Positions 11,576 to 23,745 of a DNA stretch of 64,000 bases are shown here, one piece after another. The DNA comes from Rhododendron vialii (Eukaryota; Streptophyta; Magnoliopsida; Ericales; Ericaceae), in assembly GCF_030253575.1 (NCBI RefSeq), contig NC_080562.1, positions 27,054,352 to 27,118,351 on the forward strand, written 5' to 3'. Within the stretch, counting starts at the first letter, position 1, and each line of letters starts with the position of its first letter. The position numbers and the translations under genes are program-made. The notes under the pieces were generated by a model, which saw only the letters and a list, made by a program, of their open reading frames with translations, did no database searches and was not told the DNA's origin.

Positions 11576-12544
11576 TGCTATCAAGTAGATCACATAATTG
11601 ACTAGCATGACCCAATCTATTAAGTCCAACAATCAATCTAATTTAGAAAACACAATGCTTAGGACCACATAAAAAATAAATACTCTTTGTTTTTTTCCCA
11701 ACATTGTGTGCATACCGATGATCTGGACTATCAATGAAAGAAGTATGGTAATGTGCACATAAATTGATTTGGATCTCTAGGCCTGCCCTCTCTGATGCCA
11801 TTTGGCTTTGATTTGGGGGCATGTTTCTACAACAAAATGTCCCTGTAGCTCCTTGGTTCTTGGAGGTTTAGGGGGGCCACTGTTTCAGTGGTATTAGGTG
11901 AGCAGTCTTTGTGCATATATTGCTAAAGGTTAGGTCTGTCTTCAATCATCCCCCCCTATACCCCCAATGACTGGGGACTAGATGGGTTATGTTATGTTGT
12001 TTTATGTTGTTTTTGCCCAACAGGAACAACACAACGCTCCCCCAGGGGCGGAGGTAGCCATGGACGGAATTAAGGAGGCCCAACACTGCTAACACTCATC
12101 CTTGTACAGACGCGTAGTCCTCTCCTTGTATACACCCAAATTTTACTTCTTCAAGAAAATCATGTATGTTAAAAAGTTGTTATATAAGTACGAAATTGGC
12201 TTTTAATATTGTACTAAATAAGATTAAATTTGCTCTTCAATTCAGATAACTTCACCTTGACACTTTGGAAATTTCCATATTTCTTTTCGAAAAAAACAAA
12301 CAAGTGCTATCTGACTAGATTGCCCGAGGATCTTTGACTGGTACCACCTGGTTTAAGAACTAGTTTTGCAGGTGTCGGATGAGAGAATGGAGTGGCCAAC
12401 CATTTTTTTTGGCGGCGCCATATGTGGAAATGATTTGATTTCCATTTGATTCGTTGGAGTCTGAACAGTCGCAACTGAGATTTAGATTTGACAAATTTTG
12501 GGGGGCTTAGTATGGGCACATGATCTCCGCAACTTATGCTCCAT
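11576..12544. other. Spacer, no gene seen
   Basis: No recognisable protein or RNA gene. It may include decayed 3' parts of kinase copy E, whose kinase relic begins near 12545, but I could not align that part. Confidence 0.45.
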
Positions 12545-12630
12545 TTAACTACCTGTCCTCACTCTTTTCAGAGATATATATGTATTTCCAAGAGTTGCCC
12601 GTCATCTCCTCTTCTATTGAAAAGACTATG
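12545..12630 (-). pseudogene. Kinase copy E, C-terminal piece cut off by the gypsy insertion
   Basis: The plus-strand text AAGAGTTGCCCGTC and CTCTTCTATTGAAAAGACT lines up with AAAAGTTGTCCCTC and CTTTCTTTTCAAACAAACC in copy C (51062-51105). The match stops at the LTR start and resumes at 41378, where GTAAGTGCATTTCTTCCGC matches the very next bases of copy C. The gypsy element therefore split this gene. Confidence 0.7.
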
Positions 12631-14630
12631 TGTAGACACCCTATTCTGGATCATCTGGAATAGTCTATTGATACCCCAATGATGATTAAGGTCAAGAACA
12701 TTCCGAGATTATTGGTGTGTTTGAGCTCTGAGCTTTTTCAAGCCTCATTCAAACTCTTTCGAACCTCGTTTCAAACCCTTCGAGCCAAAACCAAATGGCC
12801 TCAACCAAATCCTGCTTGCTTACGCCAGTACTACTCTGGCGTGCGCTGGTAAACTGCCACGTGTCGGTCATCAGCCGTTGACTCATTTGACACTGGCGCA
12901 CGCAAGTACTCTCATGGCGTACACCAATCAAAGCCGGTCAAATCGTCACTATTCAACCACGTGCTCGAGATTTTTGTGCCCACCTTAACGTAGGCTACAG
13001 TCTCCTGATGATTATAATCGCGCAGCCGGCTCCCCCTCTCTCCTACACCACCTTTCAAGCCAAGTCTCATGCATTTAATGCATGGAGGCTCACTCACTAA
13101 CCAAACCAAACCAACCCTTAACCCATCTGGTTACAGCCCCTCCTCAGTCATCTTTTGGCTATAAATACATCCCTTGCATTCATTTGCAAGGGGTTACTTC
13201 CTTTAAGAGCTTTCAAGCCTCTTCTTCCCTTTGTTGTTGGTCTCCTTGCTTCCTCACTCCCCCTCCATTGAAAGAGAAAGCAAGAAGCCCCTCTGATACA
13301 CCACCCACACTCATACACTCATCATTCACCTCTCAAACATCAAGTTCAAGGCTCAAATCTCCTATCAACCTCAAAACCAAAGGTATACCACATTTGCGTA
13401 ACTCTCTGTTCTGACCCTGAGTGGAGCTAGTGAGGACCAAGCTGGTAATCAATACCAGTCCTGGCTTCAAGCTGGTGGAATATTAACAGCCGTATGAAAT
13501 GAACAATGGCGCACGCCAGTACTAACAAGCCGTATGCCAGTTGTGGCAGTACGTGCACTACTGGAATGGGGATCATTGATCATCTGTTTCTTGCTTTATT
13601 GCCTTTCTTTTATCACCATATAGCATGCTAAGAATCATTGTCCAGCTTTCTGTATTTTAGAACTGTGTAGTTGTAGTATCTCAATATTTACTTTCATTTG
13701 CTTTGGAAGGCCTCTGGGATCCTTCTGATCATATTCCAGAGCCCAGGTGATGCAAAGCCAAGCACTGGACAAGAGGCACAAATGGCGTACGGTCAAACAT
13801 GACTGGCGTACGGTAGTGATGTCTTGGTCCAGTGGCTGGCCCTTGCATGGTAGCTAGTTCTAGCCTCTATCTATCTCCCCACACTATTTATGGGGTGTAC
13901 TGTCCATCTTATTTCTTTAGATCCATTGTTGTTAGCCGTAACTGCTTAGTATATGATTGATAAACTGCGTGGTTTGTCCTGGGTGTGCACTAGTCCTTTC
14001 CAGAGCCCAAAGGGTTGAAAACAAGAACTGTGGGTCAGTGACAACTGGAGTACGCTGGTAATATAGTGGCGTGCGCAGGTCGTGCTAGCATGTAGTGGCC
14101 TATCCAATGTATGCTGGTGTGCTGCCTGCGCACGTTCTTTTGGGTCAGCGTACCTCAGTTTGTTTAAATCACCTGCAAGTGCTTGTTTTCAATCTATTTC
14201 CTATATCCATCATTTTAGTCAAGCATCCATAAACATTTTGCCACATAACTACAATTTGTTATGGTATTTAATCCCCATTAACTGTTTCCCCGCCCTAATT
14301 GGCTAAAAAGTGATCAATGAGAGAAAAATGCAAATGTTTTTACAAAATTGCCGAGTAGAGACCGATCTCCGGATTGGGCGAGAGGGGTGCCATAAAACCC
14401 TTCCCCTCTCGTAACCTGGCTCCCGAACCTCAGATATCGAAGGTGACGACGGACCAGTCTATGCCTTTTCAAAATCAAACAACGTAGCAAACGTTTTCAA
14501 GTTCGGTTCCTTGGGTGTTTTACCGCAAAACCCGAGTGACGACTCTGAATTGTGAGCGTTTCACCTCGCTTTCAAAAAGGGCGCACCCAATTTTAACATA
14601 AACGGAAGATTTTTGGGGCATGTGCCCACA
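12631..14630 (+). repeat. 5' LTR of the gypsy element
   Basis: Starts TGTAGACACC and ends TGTGCCCACA, 2000 bp, paired with 39386-41377. It contains a likely TATA box in GGCTATAAATACATCCC (13158-13174), followed by a C/T-rich transcribed region, and many copies of GGCG(T/C)(A/G)CGCCAG-like palindromes. Confidence 0.95.
13158..13174 (+). promoter_or_regulatory. TATA box of the gypsy LTR
   Basis: CTATAAATACA lies about 530 bp into the LTR and is kept in the 3' LTR (39903-39915, GGGCTATAAATACACC). It is followed by a pyrimidine-rich leader, as expected for the start of the R region. The exact start site is not visible. Confidence 0.7.
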
Positions 14631-14631
14631 G

Positions 14632-14649
14632 TGGCGACTCTGCTGGGGA
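14632..14649 (+). other. Primer-binding site of the gypsy element
   Basis: TGGCGACTCTGCTGGGGA begins one base after the LTR end. It starts with TGG, complementary to a tRNA CCA tail. Tat/Ogre elements are known for an arginine-tRNA type site; that identity is from memory of the family and not proved here. Confidence 0.75.
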
Positions 14650-16090
14650 ACTCATTGCATTGATCAATATTTGGCAATTAATACATAAATGAACAATTTT
14701 CAAAAAGTTTGTCAAAACAGTACGCTCCGCGCTGCTGAAGAACGAAATGGTAACGTAACAGGATCTCAGCATTCGACCAATCCGAATTGGGGCTTTTACT
14801 ATTGTTCGCTTGTGTAGTTTTCTCCAAGTATCGATTAATAAAATTGAGCCAAACTTAAAAGGGCATTTTTTTCAAAGTATTGCGATTCTCTCTCCTTCAT
14901 CATTCTTTGGCACTCTCCATTTGCATCAAAGTTGGTCAGCCCCAATGAGGCGTTTTGGGTAACCGGCACAGTTTACTGGAGCTCGGGGCCCTCGAATGCC
15001 TAACAACCTTGGACGATGATGAGTCGTACTACCGTTCGACCATTACTTTGCTCTACGCATTGCAGCGGGAGGTATATCGCGGCTCTAGTCAGAGGAACCC
15101 CTTTAAGTCAAAATCGGCCTCTTCATGTGTACAAAGCAATAGAACCTTCCAACCTAGGACAGGAACCCGCAGGGTAGGATTATTTGCATCTAACCCCATA
15201 TACTGTCTACGTGTTACTGCTTTCCATATCGCATGCCTGTACATACATTCATACCGTTTTGCGTAGAAGCATGCTAGGGCAGCTTTTAGGTAGTCTGTCT
15301 CATGCCTAAAAGGACGTTGTCTTGGCCCGATGACAAGTCGTGCATCTTGATGGTGCACGTTATCAATTTTCAAAAGTCCTTGAATCAACGAGACTTTGGG
15401 AAATCAATGTTCTCTAAATCCTTGTATAAACACTCGGTCGAAGTTTCAAACAGAAAACCAGGAACAACGGAGAGAATGCCGTGATACTTACACCATCCAG
15501 GTTAAAAGTGCTAATCACTTACACCACTCAAGGCTCCGGCACAGTGCTGCTTACGCCACCCCGGTTATGGTATCACGACATCTACACCGAGTTTTTCCGA
15601 CTCTAAAAGTTGAGACTTCGAGAACGGGGTAGTCAAAGGCTTAGTCTGTGTTGACATCTCTTAGTGTTGATCGATTCAAATAAGGATACATTATCGAAAA
15701 GAGTGTTCGAGGATCTCTTGGCAACATCCAAATGGCACGAGACAGACTCTCCCTAGTTATAGAGTCTAGGAGGACACCGACGACGTTGACATGTGCATTT
15801 TCCAAATTCTTTCAAAATAAATTGCTGCAGGCTATCATTGAGCTCTTGTACTTTGCTGTCTAGCCATTCCACCATCAAAGCAGAACTTTAAGATCAAGAG
15901 CCAAACCTACTTGGGAACGTCCGTCAGGTCTGTCTGAAGATTTGGTTTGGGGTTAGCTTCTCGGTCAGTCACAACGGAAGCTCTTGCCTGTGCTTTGTCA
16001 AGAAAGGATTCGCCATCGACTACTTCGCACAAATCCCCTCCATCAACTCCACCCACATCACCAAAGCTTGTCAAGATAGAATTGCTAGTC
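14650..16090 (+). other. Untranslated leader of the gypsy element
   Basis: About 1.4 kb between the primer-binding site and the first gag methionine. Short reading frames on both strands have no recognisable domain. A long leader is usual for large Tat elements. Confidence 0.6.
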
Positions 16091-17639
16091 ATGGCTGACG
16101 TACCACCTCCGAATCTCGCTACAGATTTTGCAAACCTCCAGCATAACCTAGCCATCATGCAACAGAGGGCAGACCAGGCCGATGCCTCCATGGCTAACCT
16201 TCGTGCCTTGCTTGAAGAACGACTTCTGCCCGCAGCAGAAGGGGGTGGTGGTGAAAGACGAGAGCGTGAGATTGCTGTCGAAGAGGCTCCTCTGATTGAG
16301 AATCTCGCTCCGAGTCCAGAGATGGCCGCTTTGATCGCTAAAATGGCAAAACTCGAGGAGACGGTCTCTAAATTTGAGAAGATTGGTGCAGGAGGACTAG
16401 ACATGGATCAACATTGCCCATTCCCGAATGCCAAATTGCCCGAAAGGTTTAAAATGCTAGACTTCGCAAAGTTCGACGAATCCGGGGATCAAAAAACCCA
16501 CCTTTTAGCCTATCACGGTGCAATGAAACTACACGGAGTTGAGGAAGAAGCAATGGCCCAACTGTTCCCACAAACTCTAGCCGGCCCCGCCTTCTAGTGG
16601 TTCTTGTCGCTTGACATTTCCAAACGGAGAACATGGAAGGATATTGGTGCAGCGTTCAACACTCAATACGGTTACAATGCTTAGCTCAAAATGACCACCC
16701 GGGAGTTGGAGTCGACCAAGATGAACGCAAAGGAGTCAGTCTTTTACGGACTTCATTAAGAGATGAAGGGCCAAGGCAACACTCAAGACTGATCGTCCGA
16801 GCGAAAAGGACCAAATCCGTATCATCTCCCGCAACCTGCAGCCCGACTTTGCCAAAAATCTTGTATTGGTCCAACGAGCTAGCTTTGAGACTTTCTTCGA
16901 CTCCGGTCTAGCAATCGAGGAAGCTCTCCAAACTGGTGTTCTGCCACGAAGTGATACCTCATCTTCCTCGGCTCCAAAGTCAAAGCCCCGAGCTTACACC
17001 GGAAATAGTACTGCACTGTTTGGTGGAAACAACTACGCCAACGCAACATCTGCCAACAACAATGCCTACTCTCCAAGCTTCAATCACATCGCTGATGTCA
17101 ACCAAGTTCAAACTCCTCACAAGCCTCGGAATGGGAACCAACCCCGGAACTTTGCCAATTTCGAAGGTCCACTCTCCTCAGTATTGGAAAAGTTGATCAA
17201 GACCGGCCACCTTAGGCCCCTAGCTCCAACTTCACTTCCTCAAAATCTACCCCCGAGCCATAACCCAAGTGCTTTCTGTGCTTCTCATCAAATGCCTGGC
17301 CATTACACCGACTCTTGTTATCGGCTTTGTCACGCGATACAGGACTCAGTGGACAATGAAACCCTTCCAGCCCCACCTACCAAACCTAACGTCATTACCA
17401 ATTCCATGCCCAAGCACAATACTAACCCTCAAATAAACCAGATAACTCTCAGCTCCACCATATTCAATCCCACCGACCATATTACCCCAGAAGACAACCC
17501 TAAAACGATCGTACCCTTTCCCTCTGAGGCAAGTGTTAACATGATGGCGGCTGGATGGGCCATGGAGGACAAGGCTAAGGAATGGGAGGAACTTTGCTCG
17601 GATTGGATCGAGCAGTACAACATAGGTTTCCCAGCATAG
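16091..17639 (+). pseudogene. gag of the gypsy element, with stops and a frameshift
   Basis: Starts near MADVPPPNLATDF at 16091. The first part is a coiled-coil-like stretch with NLQHNLAIMQQRADQ and then a capsid-like region (KFDESGDQKTHLLAYHGAM). A TAG at 16595-16597 replaces the tryptophan expected before WFLSL. More stops and a frameshift follow before the frame resumes at about 16860 with FETFFDSGLAIEEAL, then a region with CASHQMPGHYTDSC, a His/Cys motif seen in Tat gag proteins. No classic CCHC knuckle is seen. It would assemble the particle in an intact element; this copy cannot. Confidence 0.8.
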
Positions 17640-17654
17640 CCCCTTGTCAATCAA

Positions 17655-18590
17655 GTGTGGCTCGATCAATGGGAAGGAGCATGGAATGCCGCACAGGCAG
17701 ACCTTTTGGATGGCCTATCCTTATTCATACTATTCCGCCAACCCGAACTAGACCAGCCTAAGGCAGAGGTCGAGGAATATGTATGGGATCCTCAGCCTGA
17801 TAAAGGACAAATGGAATGGGGCCTCAAGGCTGATCTGGATCAAGGAGATATCAGCGAGGAGTATTGGGACTATTGTCAGGAAGGAGAGATGATTCCTGAT
17901 GTCCGTCGGCCGCTTGGCGCCGTGCTTCCTACGGTAAACTCAATTGCAAATGCGCTTGATCGCCGTATTCACAAGTTTGACGTTACCCTTGACATCGTTT
18001 CCGAGGAACAGCCTCGTCCCGTTGTTTCAACTCCTGGGGATGATTGCTCAATTATGGTTTTGGAAGCACCTCCGAGTGATCTTTGGGATGCAGATAAGGC
18101 CGTTAAAACTTCGCCGCCCGCTGACTTGTGGGACGTGGACAACATTGTGGATCTAAACATGGGTGGCGAGGTGTGGACAGTCAACACCGCCTTGGTCGAT
18201 GGGGGATTCTGGGACGTCCCGTTTGTTACCAACCTAGGGACACCATTCGAGGAAGCTACCGCTCAAGACCCCGCTTTTCGGGAGGGTTTGGTGATGGAGG
18301 ATTTAGAAGGAAATGCACTCCCAGGCTAGGAATCACCAGCAACGGTCGCATCGCTCGACAAAGAGAAGCGCAAATTAGAAGATATACCGCAGACTTATGG
18401 GATTCTGATGATCTGTCCTTCTGGGGGGACATAGCCAACGTTACAAGAAGTGGTCGAGTTTTTCAGCTGCCAAACTACAGGCAGGGAGCTCATCCAATCC
18501 GACTATTCAAAGGTCTACCACTCCCGCTGCCCAGAAGAATGATCAGATCTTTCCGAGTGGGGCACCGGAAGAGGATGCCAGCCTAAAACA
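17655..18590 (+). pseudogene. Acidic, tryptophan-rich gag-protease linker
   Basis: In 17655-18329 the frame is open for 224 codons and very acidic, with repeated DLWD motifs (SDLWDADK, ADLWDVDN) and many tryptophans. After a stop at 18329 a shifted frame goes on with DLWDSDDLSFWGDI and TRSGRVFQLP, the latter resembling the segment before protease in Tat polyproteins. It is probably the spacer between gag and protease. Function unknown. Confidence 0.6.
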
Positions 18591-18633
18591 ACTTGAACGG
18601 ATTCCCGCCGCCGTATCTATCTGAGGACTGATA

Positions 18634-19542
18634 TTGTCATCAAAGGAGCATCGCGAAAAGCTGTCCTCAGCTTTGGCCCGTCTCACAGTACCAATTGACA
18701 TCACTCTCAAAGCCATGATTGCTCTGGTACTTCTGCTCCTTTCCAAACACTCAGTCACATTCACCGAGAAGGACTTGCCTGTCGAAGGGACCGCGCACAA
18801 CCGCCCGTTGCACATCACTACCAAATACAGGGGACATTGGGTGTCGACTGTGCTAATTGATAATTGTTCCGCCATTAATGTTTGCCTGATGAGGGTCGCT
18901 TACCGCTTGGGCCTTACAAAGAAGGACTTCACGCCATTCAATCTAGCAGTTAAAGCGTATGACAGCACCCGCCGTGTGGTTGAAGGTACCATAATGCTCA
19001 AGCTCGATGCGGAGGGCTTTGAAATGGATGTGGAATTCCATGTGGTCGACATCCCCTCCACTTTCAATCTGCTGCTCGGAAGGCCGTGGCTCCATAGGCC
19101 CGACATCATGGCTGTACCATCCACACTGCACCAAAAGGTTATGCTAGGGCTCCCTACTGGAACGCTGACGATCTGCGGGGACTCTGGGATACGCCTGCTG
19201 AAGGAAGATGGAACACCCGTCTTAGGGATCATGCATGGGGAGGAGGATTCCGACTTTGGGGGCTTCTCTTTCGACACATCTGGCTCAGCCCTGTCCATCG
19301 CCATGGATGACGACTTTACTATCAGTTCAACCGCCCTTGAGATAATGAGGAAGATGTCATTCATGCCCGATTTTGGACTCGGCATTAATCAGCAGGGTAT
19401 TGCTCAATTCCCTACATTCCCTTTTACTGAAGGCCACTGTGGTCTAAGGTATGTCCCACCTGCAAAGGGAGCTAAAGCTAGCAAGGACACGGGAAAGCCT
19501 CAAAGTTTGAAGGTGGAGGATTTGCTTATTCAGGGCAGATAG
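18634..19542 (+). pseudogene. Retroelement protease with G-patch-like tail
   Basis: Aspartic protease of the polyprotein. The region has GHWVSTVLIDNCSAINVC, the active-site area, and later FNLLLGRPWLHR, the flap/dimer region typical of plant gypsy protease. The usual D-(S/N/T)-G triad here reads D-N-C, so the catalytic glycine is lost. The C-terminal part (MPDFGLGINQQGI, then HCGLRYVP) is a glycine-rich G-patch-like segment known from Tat-type polyproteins. The frame is open for about 300 codons but the catalytic change suggests a dead enzyme. Confidence 0.8.
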
Positions 19543-20414
19543 AGCCGTTTTGGGATGCAAAGATTAGCGCTTGGCTATCAGGCTTCGAAATTTTTGCTAA
19601 CGACACCTGGTCGGACGATGAAGAAGACTTGGCAAAAGAAAAGCTCGCTGTAGAGGAGTTCCAAAGGAAGTTGACTCAGATCAAGGAGGAGGCCGATTGG
19701 CAGGGAGTTTTTGACTAGGGAAGCTTGGAAGTGCTATTCTCCCAAGTAGGTTTGGTTGGCGGAGGTGAAGAGGCGAAAGTGCTGATGCTTGGGCCCGACT
19801 CTCCAGACACTCCAGCAGATCCCACCACTCTCATCACAGTGGTGAAGGGAAGTATAAATAATTGCATCTTCACTCCACGCTTAACATGCATTGACGACAT
19901 GTCTGAATCTGACACGAAGTCTATCGAGTCTAGGTCTAGCTCATAGTCGGAGTTTGTGCCTCTCGGCCCTTCACGTCATAGCTTTTACTTTGAGTTCGAG
20001 TCGTCTGTACTTGGCAACCCTGTTGGGTTTTATGAAATGCATGATCCTACTTCGGACTACTTTGCTAGCTTCTATATAAACTGAGTCGACCCCGACGATG
20101 AAGGAACAGACTTTGACGAGAGCATCCCGGTTGGGTTGCGTTCCCTCATCGAAAGGGAAGACGAAATGCATGCTCAGCCGTTAAAAGAAGAAGTGATTTC
20201 TATAAACCTGAAAAACGATGATGACCCTCGCATGATGCAAATTGGTTCAAATCTGTCTCCGGAAAACCACGCTGGAACAATTGAGCTACTCAAGGAATTC
20301 TCCAAAGTTTTCGCTTGGTCTCACAAGGACATGCCCGGCATTGACCCTGAGATAGTACAACATCGAATTCCGTTGGAACATGGAGCTATTCCTGTCAAGT
20401 AGAAGCTCCGCACG
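19543..20414 (+). pseudogene. Protease-RT connecting region
   Basis: Several short open stretches separated by stops. The last (20136-20402) has FAWSHKDMPGIDPEIVQHRI, the conserved segment just before reverse transcriptase. It ends at a TAG (20400-20402) where intact elements read a glutamine or similar codon. Confidence 0.75.
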
Positions 20415-21640
20415 ATGAGGCCGAATTGGGTTCAGAAGATCAAAGAAGAGGTCACCAAGAAAATTGACGCAGGGTTCCTAAGGGTTGCTAAATATCCCAA
20501 ACGGGTTGCCAACATCGTGCCAGTATCGAAGAAAGACGGAAGAATCCGGGTATGTGTCGATTTCAAGGATTTGAACAGAGCCAGCCCGAAGGATAGTTTT
20601 CCTCTGCCACACATCGACGTGCTCGTGGACAACATGGCGAGATATGCCTTGCTCTCTTTTGTCAACGGCTTCTCAGGTTACAATCTGATCTTCGTGGTGC
20701 CAGAGGATCAGGAAAAGACAACCTTTGTCACTAAATGGGGTACCTACTGCTATGTGATGATGCCGTTTGGGCTGAAGAACGCTGGTTGCACCTTTCAAAG
20801 AGCACAAATAACTCTGTTTCACAATTTCATCCATAAGATAGTCGAAATCTACGTCGATGACATGATAGTAAAAGCAAAAGAGGAAAAAGACTACCTTCCC
20901 GCACTCAGGCAGTTTCTCGAAAGGCTCTGGAAATACAAGGTACGTCTCAATCCGTAGAAGTGCACGTTCGGAGTCACAGCAGGAAAGATGTTGGGGTTTT
21001 TAATTACCGCAAGGGGAATTGAGGTCGATCCTTCCAAAATCAAAGCAATTCTCGAAATGGAGCCACCACGGTCAGAAAAAAAGGGAGTGCGTAGCTTTCT
21101 GGGGAAAGGTCCATTTCATCAGCCGGTTCATTGCCAAGCTAACTCTGACTTGTGAGCCACTATTCCGTTTGCTCAAGAAGGATGTCCCGTTCGAGTGGAC
21201 AGACAAATGCCAAGCAGCTTTCGAATCTCTTCAAAGGTACTTGCAAATCCGCCAGTGCTAATGCCGCCCACGCCGGGCCGACCTTTGATTCTGTATCTAT
21301 TTGCGAATGCAATGGCCATGTGATGTCTACTGGCACAGGAAGGAGATAGCGGGGTCGAAAAAGCCATTTACTACCTGAGCAAGAAGATGGTAGGATGCGA
21401 GGAGCGCTATACCTCTTTGGAAAAACATGTTGGGCGCTAGTCTGGGCCACCAAAAAGCTCAGACACTATATGTTGGCGTATTCAGTTCGGTTGATTTCAC
21501 AGATGGATCCCATCAAGTATCTATTTGAAAAACCAGCACTCACCCACAAGCTTGCACATTGGCTACTTCTGCTAGCCGAATTCGATCTCCAACATGTCAC
21601 GAGGAAATCAGTAAAAAGGACGTGCTGTGGCAGAATTCTT
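20415..21640 (+). pseudogene. Reverse transcriptase and RNase H of the gypsy element
   Basis: RT from 20415: palm motifs VPVSKKDGRIRVCVDFKDLN, PLPHIDVLVDN, MMPFGLKNAG and the catalytic YVDDMIVK. A stop at 20955 breaks the frame. The thumb and RNase H follow in other frames with FISRFIAKL, LFRLLKKDVPFEW and then a connection-like LAHWLLLLAEFDL near 21560. At least one frameshift near 21060 and another near 21260 break this part. It copied the element's RNA in its active ancestor. Confidence 0.88.
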
Positions 21641-22390
21641 GGCTGATCACCCGATTGATGGCCCAGCAGATGTGGATTTCACCTTCCCTGATGAAGATGT
21701 GCTAACGGTAGTCGAAGAAGTATGGATGCTCTACTTTGATGGAGCTGCCAATCAAAAAGGGTTTAGGATCGGGGTGTTACTGATCACGCCAGCCGGTGCG
21801 CATATTCCGCTTGCCTTCAAGTTGAATTTCGATGTCACCAACAATCAAGTTGAGTACGAGGCCTGCATCGTTGGAATGGAGGCTGCTATCGCTCTGGGAG
21901 TCGAGAAACTCGAAGTAATTGGGGATTCAAACTTGGTAGTCTCTCAGGCCAATGGAGATTGGAAGGTCCGTGAGGAAAAGCTGAAACCGTATCACCAAGA
22001 TCTGGAAGAGCTGATCCCTCGCTTCAATAAGGTGACATTCACCCATGTCCCTCGATTAAAGAACCAGTTCGCCGATGCCTTGGCCACTTTGGCTTCTATG
22101 ATTGAACTCCCGATTGGTGTCAAGCTGCGATCAATTGTGATCAAACAGAGGGATTTCCCTGCTTACGAGTACATCAACGCCATCGATGATGTAGATGATG
22201 GCCTACCTTGGTATCATGACATTTGAAACTTCGTGGAACCTGAAGAGTTCCCCGCTGAGGCCACTAGGAAGGATCGAATTGCATTGCAGCGACTTACTGC
22301 TCAATACATTATCTATGGAGGTAAGCTGTACCGAAGGTCTCATTATGGTACGCACAAACTATGTGTCAATGGCGCAGAAGCAACTAAGAT
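21627..22390 (+). pseudogene. Second (archaeal-type) RNase H and start of integrase
   Basis: An open frame of 199 codons has LYFDGAANQKGFRIGVLL, NNQVEYEACIVGMEAA, VIGDSNLVVSQANGDW and NQFADALATLAS, the D-E-D pattern of the additional RNase H that marks Tat elements. After a TGA (22224-22226) the frame goes on to YRRSHYGTHKLC, the start of the integrase zinc-binding (HHCC) part, and is then cut at 22390 by the inner element. Confidence 0.85.
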
Positions 22391-23105
22391 TGTCACGTCC
22401 TCGAATTTTTAACATAATTATAAATGATTTTCAAAAAAAAATACTCACAAATATCCGTACGGTACCCAAAAGGTCACTGTGTTCCCATTCCCTCAATTAA
22501 ACTCCCAAGTCCATAAGGTTCCAAAATATTACAACATTGGCTCGACGGCCCCAAATTATCATAAGTAGCGAAGTTCAAAAAAAGAATTTGTGGTTACAAT
22601 ATTCTGAGTCAAAAGAATTACAATTTTAGTTGCAAATACATCTTTCAAAATAAATTTACAAAGATGAATAGGTAACTCCTTCGGTTAACTTTCAAAAAAT
22701 AATGTCCACACTCCAAGCACTCCAAGCAATGCAAGCTATGGTTCCGGGTTAGCACCTGAAAATAATATAAGGCTTGAGCTACACTAGCCCAGTAGAAAAG
22801 TCTACGCAAACTCTATATGCAAATGAGATAAAAGATGCCGATGAAACATAGACTTTCGGATAACAAAGGAGCATGGATAAGACATAAGTACTATATTAGA
22901 AATTTAGAACGTAAACGAACACTTCACTCTTGTCAATTAACCTATCTTTGTCCTTTGAATTCATTTTTACTCATCTTTCGATCTTCACACATCCACCTCA
23001 TATGGTTACGTTCCAACCGCTTAGTATCTCAGAAGTTCCCTATGGATCCTTGATGGGCACACAAGAAATCCTTCACATCGTCACATCACGATATCAATCA
23101 AAAGA

Positions 23106-23285
23106 CATTCCGGGCATTAGGACCCCGTATACCCAATTTACATTCCGGGTGATCATGACCCCGTACATCCAATTCTCATTCCGGGTTCTCGGGACCCCGT
23201 ATATCCGATTCTCATTCCGGGTTCTTAAGACCCCGTACATCCAATCCATGTTCCGGGTGCTCGGGACCCCGTACATCCAAATCAC
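23106..23285. repeat. Five-unit 35-36-bp tandem array in the inner LTR
   Basis: Each unit holds TTCCGGG, then GACCCCGTA(C/T)A(T/C)CC. TTCCGGG starts at 23108, 23143, 23179, 23215 and 23251. Read in frame it would give a 12-residue repeat (TPYIQ core), but it sits in an LTR and crosses the first unit out of frame, so coding is unlikely. Repeated at 29084-29263. Confidence 0.9.
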
Positions 23286-23745
23286 ACATTTGGTTCCCAG
23301 CTTCAGGTTCAACAGAAATCAACCCTTACATTACATGTTTCTCGTTTCATTGAATAGCTACCCTTTATGTCCTCTTATCATTCACCTGTTCTGAAACCGT
23401 CATTAATTCCCCTTTAAGCAATCTACTAACCTTTTACTTCAAGTTAAACCCATGACCCACGCATCAACTACTCACTGCGGTTTCCAGTTCAATTAAGGCG
23501 GTAACATAACACATTTTATCCGTAATCCATTAACGTCAATCCGTCGATCCTAGTTTCCGTGATAATTAACCCATTAAGTTCATTCAAGTCCATCTGACAC
23601 GATTTTAGGTATGAAATATGTATTATCCTCTAAACACTAGAAATAATGCGCAAGCGAACCCAATAGAGTCGATGAAAGGCTCCAAAAAGTGGTTTGAAAG
23701 AACGTATGAAAAGCTGCTGAAAGACACTGTAGCAGCTCAATCACC

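Noticed and set aside
15907-16404. 165-codon minus-strand frame
   Set aside because: Shadow of the gag start; Ser/Ala-rich with no domain.
18900-19385. 161-codon minus-strand frame
   Set aside because: It is opposite the protease frame, which has clear motifs; the minus frame has none.
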